Shown here: piece by piece, positions 1 through 5,509 of the stretch
Layout: each line of letters opens with the position of its first letter
Position numbering within the stretch: the first letter of the stretch is position 1
Assembly: GCA_031280065.1 (NCBI GenBank)
Contig: JAITHH010000165.1
Coordinates: 1 to 8,110 of the forward strand
Length of the DNA: 8,110 nucleotides
Source of the DNA: Treponema sp.
GTDB taxonomy: Bacteria > Spirochaetota > Spirochaetia > Treponematales > Breznakiellaceae
Direction: 5' to 3'
Position numbers and translations under genes: made by a program
Notes under the pieces: generated by a model
What the model was told of the DNA's origin: nothing
Databases searched by the model: none
Seen by the model: only the letters and a program-made list of their open reading frames with translations

Positions 1-137
1 TTCCGGTACAGCGCCTGCCGTCCCGCCGCCGTTGTCGTCCCGCTGCTCACCGCCGTTCCGCCCCGCTTCCCCGCAACGGCCATCGTGCAGGTCCGCTTTC
101 CCAGGTCCAATCCCGCATACCGTCCGGTCTCTTCCAT
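1..137 (-). CDS. IS110-family transposase, N-terminal fragment (runs off the left edge)
   Basis: The reverse strand opens with ATG at 137-135 and reads 45 codons without a stop to the window edge. The peptide starts MEETGRYAGLDLGKRTCTMAV. The YAGLDLGK segment fits the first strand of the RuvC-like DEDD domain of IS110-family transposases, which usually begins with a G-[LI]-D motif; the aspartate at residue 11 would be the first catalytic D. The later stretch TTAAGRQALYR also fits my memory of this family. These enzymes act with a bridge RNA encoded in the element's own non-coding end to recombine element and target. The start is supported by AAGGAG (complement of 146-151), 8 nt upstream. The remaining catalytic residues and the C-terminal serine domain are outside the window, so integrity cannot be judged. 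The family call is from motif recognition only. Confidence 0.72.
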   Translation of the reverse strand, partial: MEETGRYAGLDLGKRTCTMAVAGKRGGTAVSSGTTTAAGRQALYR

Positions 138-142
138 AACTT

Positions 143-176
143 CCGCTCCTTACTATAAAATAAGGGCCGGGAGCGG
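143..176 (-). promoter_or_regulatory. Hairpin sequestering the transposase ribosome binding site
   Basis: On the minus strand CCGCTCC (176-170) is a perfect 7-base inverted match to GGAGCGG (149-143), with a 20-nt A+T-rich loop between. The GGAG of the AAGGAG ribosome binding site lies inside the 3' arm. In the transcript this stem would hide the site and limit transposase translation. Many insertion sequences limit translation by such leader structures, especially from read-through transcripts; applying that here is inference. Confidence 0.5.
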
Positions 177-199
177 TTATCGGGTGTGATATACCGTAC

Positions 200-385
200 T
201 CCTATTCGCGGTCTGCCTGTTTGACGGGCAGCCGCGTTTTACTTTACGGCGGCCGGTCTTAACTATTCTCTGCGCCGTGGTTCCTCCCTCGCGGGATTTC
301 CTCACTGCACGGATCAGCCTTCCGCCTCTTATAATTAGCCCCGCAAGGGGCTGACCTTCCCTGGCCCCGTCAGACCAGGGTACCA
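200..385 (-). ncRNA. Candidate IS110 bridge (seek) RNA
   Basis: Reading the minus strand toward the transposase, stems occur in this order. First is an 8-bp stem (one G-U) at 380-373/366-359. Next is a 6-bp AGCCCC/GGGGCT stem with a 4-nt loop at 352-337. A TCCC-GCGA-GGGA hairpin follows at 296-285. Then ACGGCG/CGCCGT at 278-273/251-246 encloses a 21-nt loop. Last is a 10-bp stem with one bulged base at 236-207. The total is about 180 nt, close to the roughly 177-nt bridge RNA described for IS621, and it lies in the expected upstream non-coding end. The larger internal loops are natural candidates for target and donor guides, but I could not identify the guides. RNA ends, strand and function are inferred. 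An alternative is a structured leader or an old repeat. Confidence 0.42.
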
Positions 386-410
386 CGTTCTCCCGATAAT
401 CTAAATCATA

Positions 411-446
411 GGTTCTCTGTGGTAAAAAAACAGTTATCTGAGAACC
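411..446. repeat. Inverted repeat GGTTCTC/GAGAACC around a poly-A run
   Basis: GGTTCTC at 411-417 and GAGAACC at 440-446 are perfect 7-base inverted arms separated by 22 nt that include seven consecutive A. On the minus strand the loop contains a T7 run. GTTCTC recurs directly at 388-393. It may belong to the outer end of the IS element or to a promoter region for the non-coding RNA; I saw no convincing -35/-10 pair. Confidence 0.35.
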
Positions 447-490
447 GCTGATTACACTGATGAAAAAGATGGCGCAGATGAAGAGAAACA

Positions 491-537
491 GCATAGACGG
501 GTATGCTCAGAGCGAAGACGAGCAAGCTCAGAGCATA
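491..537. repeat. Palindromic repeat cluster between the IS end and nudC
   Basis: A 12-base arm at 502-513 and a second at 526-537 form an inverted repeat with a single central mismatch and a 12-nt spacer. Both contain the 9-mer GCTCAGAGC. GCATA at 491-495 can alternatively pair with TATGC at 502-506. The cluster lies downstream of nudC and next to the presumed IS edge. It could be a transcription end, a REP-like element or the palindromic target that attracted the IS110 element. No T-run follows, so a simple intrinsic terminator is unlikely. Confidence 0.5.
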
Positions 538-598
538 GCGTGATCAATGGTTAGCGGCCAGCGGAGCCTATTTTTCTCCGGCAGCGGGGGTTCCCCGG

Positions 599-1369
599 TT
601 AGAGCGCGAGCGTTCCCGCAAGCCAATGGTTGATAAGCTGGCGGGACACCGAACCGGGGCCGGGGAGTTCCGGCAGGCGATCCCGGCGGAACCAGCGGGC
701 GTCTTCGATTTCAAGCCCGTCGGGGGTGATGACGCCCCCGGCGTGGCGGGCGCTGAACCCCAGCATGAGGGAGTTGGGGAATGGCCAGGGCTGGGACGCC
801 TGGTAGCGGATGTCTTGCAGTTCAAGCCCTACCTCCTCCCGGACTTCCCGGACGACCGCCGCTTCCAGGTTTTCTCCGGCCTCGGTAAACCCGGCGATAA
901 GGCTGTAAACCCCGGCGCTGAACTTTCTGTTGTGGGCTAACAGCGCCTCGTCCCGGTCATTGATGATGATCACGATGATAGCCGGGCAGATGCGGGGAAA
1001 TTCCAGCCTGCCGCAGGAGGGACAGAGCCGGGCCAGTTCACCGGGGGCGTCGGCGTTCCGGCTCCCGCACGTACCGCAGAAGACCGATTCCCGCCGCCAC
1101 TGCATAATATGGAAGGTTCTGAAAAGCGGCTCTGCGGCGCTGTCCAGCAGGGAGACGGTCTGCCGCAGGGGAAGGGCCTGCCAGCCTGGGGGGAGGGATT
1201 CGCCGTTTCCCAGCATGAGGCATGGAATGCGGGCGTTCCCGCTGGTGAGGGGGACTTCGTAGTATTCCCGGTTTGGGGCGGGAGGGAAGGCGGCGGCTGC
1301 TTGTTCCTGGGTAAGGGTACAGGATTCAGGAGAGGGAACGATTAGCGAAGAGCCTTGAAAAATATACAT
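599..1369 (-). CDS. nudC: NAD(H) pyrophosphatase / NAD-capped RNA hydrolase NudC
   Basis: The 256-residue product matches the usual NudC length. This enzyme hydrolyses NAD(H) to nicotinamide mononucleotide and AMP, and NudC also removes NAD caps from RNA. It has a variable N-terminal domain (1-90). A zinc ribbon follows, with C98/C101 and C116/C119 in CGTC and CPSC. The Nudix box spans 160-182 with G160, E166, R174, E175, E178, E179 and G181, all the GX5EX7REUXEEXGU positions. The family signature SQPWPFPNS is at 192-200. All key residues are present, so the enzyme should be active. The chosen ATG gives full length but has no Shine-Dalgarno sequence; CATAAT, a -10-like hexamer without a matching -35, lies just upstream, 12 nt downstream of a G6/C6 hairpin. 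nudC follows the hybrid kinase gene on the same strand with a 119-bp gap, so read-through expression is possible. Confidence 0.95.
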   Translation of the reverse strand: MYIFQGSSLIVPSPESCTLTQEQAAAAFPPAPNREYYEVPLTSGNARIPCLMLGNGESLPPGWQALPLRQTVSLLDSAAEPLFRTFHIMQWRRESVFCGTCGSRNADAPGELARLCPSCGRLEFPRICPAIIVIIINDRDEALLAHNRKFSAGVYSLIAGFTEAGENLEAAVVREVREEVGLELQDIRYQASQPWPFPNSLMLGFSARHAGGVITPDGLEIEDARWFRRDRLPELPGPGSVSRQLINHWLAGTLAL

Positions 1370-1381
1370 ATTAAAGAATTA

Positions 1382-1402
1382 TGGGGGGCCACGGGCCCCC
1401 CA
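1382..1402. repeat. G6/C6 hairpin upstream of nudC
   Basis: TGGGGGGCC (1382-1390) and GGCCCCCCA (1394-1402) are perfect 9-bp arms with a 3-nt loop. The stem is identical to the one at 1468-1488. It lies 12 nt before the nudC start codon on the minus strand and has no U-tract. It could pause or terminate transcription coming from the kinase gene, or affect nudC translation. Confidence 0.6.
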
Positions 1403-1428
1403 CGCCCCCCGGAAACACCTGCATCTTA

Positions 1429-1476
1429 GCGCCCATTTCAAACAACGCGCTAGGCGAATGGGGGGTTTGGGGGGCC
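1429..1476 (+). repeat. Dispersed intergenic G-run repeat, copy A
   Basis: This 48-base stretch begins GCGCCCATT and ends TGGGGGGCC. Aligned by eye without gaps it matches 4583-4630 at 40 of 48 positions. It overlaps the hairpin at 1468-1488. The shared core contains two G6 runs separated by three bases. The repeat lies in the 119-bp gap between the hybrid kinase and nudC, and its partner lies beyond the other end of the kinase gene. Confidence 0.7.
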
Positions 1477-1488
1477 CCCGGCCCCCCA
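1468..1488 (-). terminator. Strong GC hairpin abutting the hybrid kinase stop codon
   Basis: Perfect 9-bp arms TGGGGGGCC and GGCCCCCCA with a GGG loop on the minus strand begin at the base next to the TAA at 1491-1489. Position and stability suggest a transcription end or mRNA-stabilising structure for the kinase gene. No U-tract follows (the next bases are AAACCCCCC), so it is not a classical intrinsic terminator and may simply be part of the repeat. Confidence 0.4.
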
Positions 1489-4400
1489 TTATCTTGGGAG
1501 CCATTGAGCGATTTTTTCAAACAAAACCCCCGCCTCAACCGGCTTACTCAGCCGGTCATTCACCCCGGACTTCGCGCATTGCTTCAATATCTCCGGGTTG
1601 GTCTCCGCCGTTACCAGAATAACCGGCGCGGACGCCCACGGCAGCGCCGAACTGCGGATGCCAAGCGAGGCGGCAAAACCATCCAGCACCGGCATGTGCA
1701 AATCCATCAAAACCAGGTCAAAAGGATGCTGGGAAAAAATGCGGATAGCCTCTTCCCCGTCCTTCGCCTCTTCAAGCACCGCCCCGGTGTCCTCCAAGAA
1801 GGCGGATAGCACCTCGCGGTTTATGTCCGAGTCGTCCACCACGAGAATCCGCCGCCCGCTCAAATCCAGGGCCGCCGCGTCCCCGCCCGTGTCCGCAGAC
1901 GCGGCTTTGTCAACGCCAAGACGGATGTCGCAGATAAGGCGGGAACCCTTGCCCGGCGCGGACTCAACCCTGATATTCCCGTTCATCAGCTCGATAATGC
2001 GCTTGGTGAGCGGCAGGCCCAGACCAATGCCCTCGAACCGGCGGGCGATCCCGCTGTCCGCCTGCTCAAAGATTTCCCATAAGCGCCACAGCGCCTCCGC
2101 CTCAATGCCGATGCCCGTATCGCTCACCTCAAAGCGGATGGCGCACTCACCGTCCTCCTCACCCAGCTTGACGGCCTTTAGCCCGACAGCCCCCTTTTCC
2201 GGGGTGAATTTCACCGCGTTGGAGAGCAGATGGAGCAGCGCCTGTTTTAAGCGCCGCTCATCGCCGATGAGCCGTCCGGGAATACCGCCGTCAATATCCG
2301 CCGTGAAAACCAGCCCCTTGGCGTCCGCCTTGTCCTGGGCCGCCCCAATGACCGCGCGCATCGCCGCGCTGAAACTGAAGGACTGCGGCGTAAAGTCAAA
2401 GCCGCCCAAATCCAGGCTGGTCATGTCCAGAATATCGTTGACAATGCCCAGCAGATGGTTCGCCGCCGTTTCTATCGTATCAAAACACCGGGCCTGCTCT
2501 TCCCGTGAGAGGGCCTTTCTGGCGGCCCCGGTCATGCCGATAATCCCGTTCATGGGTGTGCGCAGCTCGTGGGTAACCCGGCTTAAAAAATCGCTCTTGG
2601 CCTTCTGATAGTACCGCTCCTGGGCCAGCGCCCGCTCGGTGGCTTCTTTGGCCGCGGTCAAATCCCGCTGAATCCGCTTGAGTTCGGTGATGTCCCGCCC
2701 CAGAATCCCGGCGCCGGTTTTCCCCCCGTACAGCTCCGCCGGAAACGCGGAAAAAGCAAAGTCCCGCCGGCTGCCCTCCCGGTCAAATACGCCCATTTCA
2801 AAGTTCACGGTGTGATTATCCCGCGCCGCCGCAAGGTATTCAGCGCCCAGGCGCGTAAAATCTTCGGGGCTGAATATCCGCCCCAGGCCGTCTTTGACCA
2901 GTTCCTCTTTGGTAAAGCCCGTCAGACTGGAAACCGCGGGGTTCATGTATTCGATGCCGCCCTTCGCGCCGATGTAGAAGACGATGTTCGGGGAGCCTTC
3001 GACCAGGGAGAGGATGCGCCGGAGGTTGTCCTCGGTTTCCATGAGGCTGCTCAGGTCGCGGAGATAGGCGACAATGCGGTAGCCATCGTTCCATGCTATC
3101 CGTACCAGGGTGATTTCCGCGGGAAGCGGCGTCCCGTCTGCTTTTAAATGGTCCCAGCGGAACATATTTCTCCCCTGCCCGCAGGCGAGGAGGATATTCT
3201 CTCTGGCCTTGTCCCGGCTCCGGCTGCCGTCGCTTTGGTATTCAGGCGAATAGCCGAAGAAATCGCGTAAAAACGCCGCTTTGTCCTGGCTGCCGAACAG
3301 GTCCAGGGCCCGCTGGTTGCAGTCTATCGGGATTCCGCCGGAGTCAAAGAAGAAGCAGGCAAAGACCATGGTATCGAGCATGACCCGCATACGCTCTTCG
3401 GCCTCGCGGGCGGCCTTTTCCTTGGCCTTGATGTCCCGCATGTCCCGGGTATAGATGGCGAGCCTGCAGCGGTCATGCCAAGCGACCCGCACGATGGTGG
3501 TTTCCACGGGCAGGGTTTCACCTTCCGAGGGCTGGTACACCCATTCAAAACATTCGTACCCGGTTTCAAGCGCCGATTTGATCTTGGCCGCGGCGAAGTC
3601 CCGGCTGCGCGTTCCGTCGGGCTGAAATTCCGGGCAACGGTCCAGAAACGCGCCAATATCGGTAAAGGTTCCCCGTGAAATGCCGTAGAGTTTCAGCGAT
3701 ACATCGTTGGTGTAGAGCAGTCTGCCGTCCTCGCCCCAGAGCGTACAGGACACGGGCATCGAGTTCATGATGGTTCTGCTGTACTCCTCGGCTTCCATGG
3801 ACTGCGGGGGGACGGGGGCTGTTTTGCGGCTCATCAGCATCCGCACGGCGGCCAGGAGCAGGATAAAGAGCATGGTAATGAGGAAGGTAATCAGGAGGCC
3901 GCGCAGCAGGGACTGTTCCCGCTGTTCCAAAAGCCGCTCCCGCTGGGACAGGGGGCTGTCCGGGGGGATTGCGGGGTAACTGGCGCCCAGAACGCCGGCG
4001 GTCTTCCCGCCGCTGATGATGGGCAGCGCGATGGAGGCCGGCGTACTCCCTTCGTCCGCGTCCGGGCTCCAGGCGGGTTCCCCGGATGCGCGGGCGTGGT
4101 CCGCGAGGGGCGGGGTGATCAGCCATTCAGGGTGGTTCGGCCCGGAGGATATGAGTACGCGCCATGTTTCGCCGTTTTTTTCCATATAGTATATTCCGGC
4201 CAGGCCGAAGGCTTGGGCGAGTTCGGCCCATTCGCGGGAGGTTTGCCGGAGCCGGTCTGTTTCCGCCTCCGCGCTGAGTGTTTGGGGGTCGCGCAGTATG
4301 GGGTAGTGTTTTTCGATGTACCGCGCCGCACGTTCAAGGTTTTCCTGGCTGAGTTGGTGAATGTGCCCGCGGTATGATTCTTGGATGAATTGACTGTGTT

Positions 4401-4530
4401 TGACGGTGAACACGCGGAGTTGTATATAGAAGATTATTCCGATGCAGATGACCGCGATGAAGCCCGCACCGGTCAGCGCGGTATAGATGCGCTGGCTCGT
4501 ATTTTCTTGTTTATTCTGAAATGCGGGCAT
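1489..4530 (-). CDS. Membrane-bound hybrid sensor histidine kinase with three PAS domains and a C-terminal receiver
   Basis: The 1013-residue product has a transmembrane segment at about 18-37 and an extracytoplasmic sensor region at 38-209 (possibly Cache-like, not assigned). A second membrane helix is at 211-233. PAS domains follow at about 251-367, 381-495 and 503-620. HisKA has H654 in THELRTP. The HATPase has N771, DTGIGI at 804-809 and GIGLGL at 834-839. The receiver at 893-1010 has D899, D900, phospho-acceptor D943, T974 and K997. All core catalytic residues are present, so it should autophosphorylate and pass phosphate to its own receiver. There is no HPt or output domain, so the final target is unknown. 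PAS1 and PAS2 look like a tandem duplication (PEFQPDGTRSRD versus PEYQSDGSRSRD). The ATG at 4530 lacks a Shine-Dalgarno sequence but sits just after a good promoter. The gene is divergent from the PhoB/PhoR-like pair. Confidence 0.93.
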   Translation of the reverse strand: MPAFQNKQENTSQRIYTALTGAGFIAVICIGIIFYIQLRVFTVKHSQFIQESYRGHIHQLSQENLERAARYIEKHYPILRDPQTLSAEAETDRLRQTSREWAELAQAFGLAGIYYMEKNGETWRVLISSGPNHPEWLITPPLADHARASGEPAWSPDADEGSTPASIALPIISGGKTAGVLGASYPAIPPDSPLSQRERLLEQREQSLLRGLLITFLITMLFILLLAAVRMLMSRKTAPVPPQSMEAEEYSRTIMNSMPVSCTLWGEDGRLLYTNDVSLKLYGISRGTFTDIGAFLDRCPEFQPDGTRSRDFAAAKIKSALETGYECFEWVYQPSEGETLPVETTIVRVAWHDRCRLAIYTRDMRDIKAKEKAAREAEERMRVMLDTMVFACFFFDSGGIPIDCNQRALDLFGSQDKAAFLRDFFGYSPEYQSDGSRSRDKARENILLACGQGRNMFRWDHLKADGTPLPAEITLVRIAWNDGYRIVAYLRDLSSLMETEDNLRRILSLVEGSPNIVFYIGAKGGIEYMNPAVSSLTGFTKEELVKDGLGRIFSPEDFTRLGAEYLAAARDNHTVNFEMGVFDREGSRRDFAFSAFPAELYGGKTGAGILGRDITELKRIQRDLTAAKEATERALAQERYYQKAKSDFLSRVTHELRTPMNGIIGMTGAARKALSREEQARCFDTIETAANHLLGIVNDILDMTSLDLGGFDFTPQSFSFSAAMRAVIGAAQDKADAKGLVFTADIDGGIPGRLIGDERRLKQALLHLLSNAVKFTPEKGAVGLKAVKLGEEDGECAIRFEVSDTGIGIEAEALWRLWEIFEQADSGIARRFEGIGLGLPLTKRIIELMNGNIRVESAPGKGSRLICDIRLGVDKAASADTGGDAAALDLSGRRILVVDDSDINREVLSAFLEDTGAVLEEAKDGEEAIRIFSQHPFDLVLMDLHMPVLDGFAASLGIRSSALPWASAPVILVTAETNPEILKQCAKSGVNDRLSKPVEAGVLFEKIAQWLPR

Positions 4531-4538
4531 ATTGTACT

Positions 4539-4567
4539 ACCATAATCGGCATGGATAGCGGTGTCAA
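4539..4567 (-). promoter_or_regulatory. Sigma-70-type promoter of the hybrid kinase gene
   Basis: On the minus strand TTGACA (complement of 4562-4567) is a perfect -35. After exactly 17 nt comes TATGGT (complement of 4539-4544), a 4/6 match to the -10. The -10 ends only 8 nt before the ATG at 4530-4528, which puts the expected start of transcription 1-3 nt before the start codon. That agrees with the missing ribosome binding site and suggests a leaderless transcript. Confidence 0.6.
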
Positions 4568-4582
4568 TAAAGCGCGGCGGGG

Positions 4583-4630
4583 GCGCCCATTGGAAACGAC
4601 GCGCCTGGCGAGCGGGGGGTCTGGGGGGCC
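4583..4630 (+). repeat. Dispersed intergenic G-run repeat, copy B
   Basis: This matches copy A at 1429-1476 in 40 of 48 aligned positions with no gaps, including GCGCCCATT, ACGCGC, GGCGA and both G6 runs. Differences fall mainly between these blocks. It lies in the divergent region between the hybrid kinase and the response regulator, in the same orientation as copy A. It leads directly into the hairpin at 4623-4655. Confidence 0.7.
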
Positions 4631-4655
4631 ATCGAACCTTCGGTTCGCGCCCCCC
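4623..4655 (+). other. Long GC hairpin in the leader of the response regulator gene
   Basis: An outer 7-bp stem GGGGGGC (4623-4629) / GCCCCCC (4649-4655) encloses an inner 6-bp stem CGAACC (4633-4638) / GGTTCG (4642-4647) with a TTC loop. Flanking G-runs at 4614-4619, 4659-4663 and 4667-4671, together with 4623-4628, also give a potential G-quadruplex on the plus strand. It may insulate the two divergent units or act in the regulator mRNA leader. Confidence 0.55.
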
Positions 4656-4696
4656 GGCGGGGGTGCGGGGGCAAGACGTGCAAGCGTTTTGACGGA

Positions 4697-4724
4697 GCGC
4701 TGTTGCAGCGCACGGATGCGCTGC
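4697..4724 (+). promoter_or_regulatory. Mutually exclusive hairpins in the response regulator leader
   Basis: GCGCTG (4697-4702) pairs with CAGCGC (4706-4711) through a 3-nt loop. GCAGCGC (4705-4711) can instead pair with GCGCTGC (4718-4724) through a 6-nt loop. Both structures use the same central segment, so only one can form. This is the form of an attenuator or switch, but no ligand-binding fold, leader peptide or terminator T-run is visible. It lies about 80 nt before the regulator start. A TTGACG at 4689-4694 overlaps, without a convincing -10. Confidence 0.35.
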
Positions 4725-4790
4725 GGTGTTGCGGAGACGCCCGGAGGCCCAAAACAGGATGTTGAGGGCCGTAGGGGAACCCCCGCAGAG

Positions 4791-4795
4791 AAGGA
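4791..4795 (+). promoter_or_regulatory. Ribosome binding site deciding the response regulator start
   Basis: AAGGA, within AGAAGGA, ends at 4795. The ATG at 4796 follows with no spacing, which is too close for initiation. The in-frame ATG at 4802 has a normal 6-nt spacer and gives MARIVIVEDE, the expected N-terminus for the family. The start is therefore placed at 4802. Confidence 0.75.
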
Positions 4796-4801
4796 ATGAC
4801 C

Positions 4802-5509
4802 ATGGCGCGTATTGTTATCGTTGAAGACGAGCCGGAAATTCAAGAGATGCTCTCCTTTGCCTTCGCCGGGGAAGGCTGGACACTCCTTATGGCGAAGACC
4901 GGGGAGGAGGGGCTCGGCCTGCTCCGCGCTCATGGCGGCGCGGACTGCGTGATCCTCGACATCATGCTGCCCGGCATGGACGGCTTCAAGACCCTCAAGA
5001 AGATCAAGGCCGACCCCGCAATCAAAGCCGCGCCGGTGATCATGGCCAGCGCCCGGGGAGAGGACGCCGACATTGTGGCGGGCCTGGAACTGGGGGCCGA
5101 TGACTACGTGGTCAAACCCTACAGCCCCCGCGTGCTGGCCGCCCGGATCAGGGCCGCCCTGCGCCGCGCCGAGGAGGGAAGCGTCGGCGCGCCCAAGACC
5201 CTGTTGAGCCAGGGGCCCCTGCGCCTGGACGCGGACCGGCACCTGGCCTTTGCTGATGGCAAGCCGCTGGAACTGTCGGCCACGGAATTCGCCCTGCTGC
5301 GGCATTTTCTCGCCAACCCGGAACGGGTCTTCTCGCGGAACCAGATCATCAGCGCGGTACACGGCTCAGACTACCCGGTAACGGACCGCTCGGTGGACGT
5401 GCAGGTGCTGGCCCTCCGCAAGAAGCTGGGCCCGGCGGGCGCACTGATCGAAACCATCCGGGGAGTCGGCTACCGCCTCAAGACGGGCATGAAAGACGGG
5501 GCCGGATGA
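4802..5509 (+). CDS. OmpR/PhoB-family response regulator, PhoB-like
   Basis: The 235-residue product has the standard two-domain layout. The receiver (1-120) has acidic pocket E8/D9, phospho-acceptor D53 in VILDIMLPGMDG, S83 at the switch position usually held by Thr or Ser, and K105 in VVKPYSP. The winged-helix DNA-binding domain (about 134-226) carries LSATEFALLRHFL, the recognition-helix region VTDRSVDVQVLALRKKLG and the family ending IETIRGVGYRL. Phosphorylation by the partner kinase should drive dimerisation and promoter binding. Its stop overlaps the kinase start as ATGA, so the two are translationally coupled and form a pair. The PhoR-like partner suggests phosphate control, but no pst or phoU genes or Pho boxes were recognised here, so the regulon is unproven and no symbol is given. 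Confidence 0.92.
   Translation: MARIVIVEDEPEIQEMLSFAFAGEGWTLLMAKTGEEGLGLLRAHGGADCVILDIMLPGMDGFKTLKKIKADPAIKAAPVIMASARGEDADIVAGLELGADDYVVKPYSPRVLAARIRAALRRAEEGSVGAPKTLLSQGPLRLDADRHLAFADGKPLELSATEFALLRHFLANPERVFSRNQIISAVHGSDYPVTDRSVDVQVLALRKKLGPAGALIETIRGVGYRLKTGMKDGAG

Larger units (their letters stand above)
1..450 (-). mobile_element. Left end of an IS110-family insertion sequence (outer boundary uncertain)
   Basis: This covers the transposase start plus the long non-coding stretch in front of it. IS110-group elements carry a long non-coding end upstream of the transposase and generally lack terminal inverted repeats, so the edge cannot be read directly. The 460 bases between the transposase and nudC contain no credible gene. 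Structure is dense from about 200 to 380, then there is an A+T-richer segment around 395-450 and a palindromic cluster at 491-537. The boundary is probably in 410-540; 450 is a placeholder. Confidence 0.5.

Noticed and set aside
177..494. Minus-strand open frame of 105 codons with a hydrophobic start, upstream of the transposase
   Set aside because: It covers the densely structured candidate RNA, has no good ribosome binding site, and after the first 25 residues reads as basic low-information sequence. More likely non-coding IS end.
491..538. CRISPR-like array because of repeated GCTCAGAGC
   Set aside because: Only two short copies arranged as a palindrome, no regular spacers and no cas genes.
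586..598. CGGGG/CCCCG hairpin just after nudC as its terminator
   Set aside because: Only five base pairs and no T-run follows on the minus strand.
1598..2608. Plus-strand open frame of 336 codons
   Set aside because: Antisense to the histidine kinase and receiver region of the hybrid kinase. Its Ser/Arg/Pro-rich composition is typical of a shadow frame in GC-rich DNA.
4689..4717. TTGACG plus a 17-nt spacer as a promoter for the response regulator
   Set aside because: The hexamer at the -10 position is ACGGAT, a poor match, and the spacer is the hairpin stem. Not strong enough to annotate.
4511..5362. Minus-strand open frame of 283 codons across the divergent promoter region and regulator gene
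   Set aside because: It lies antisense to a well-supported PhoB-like gene and crosses the repeat and hairpin region; the product has no recognisable domain.
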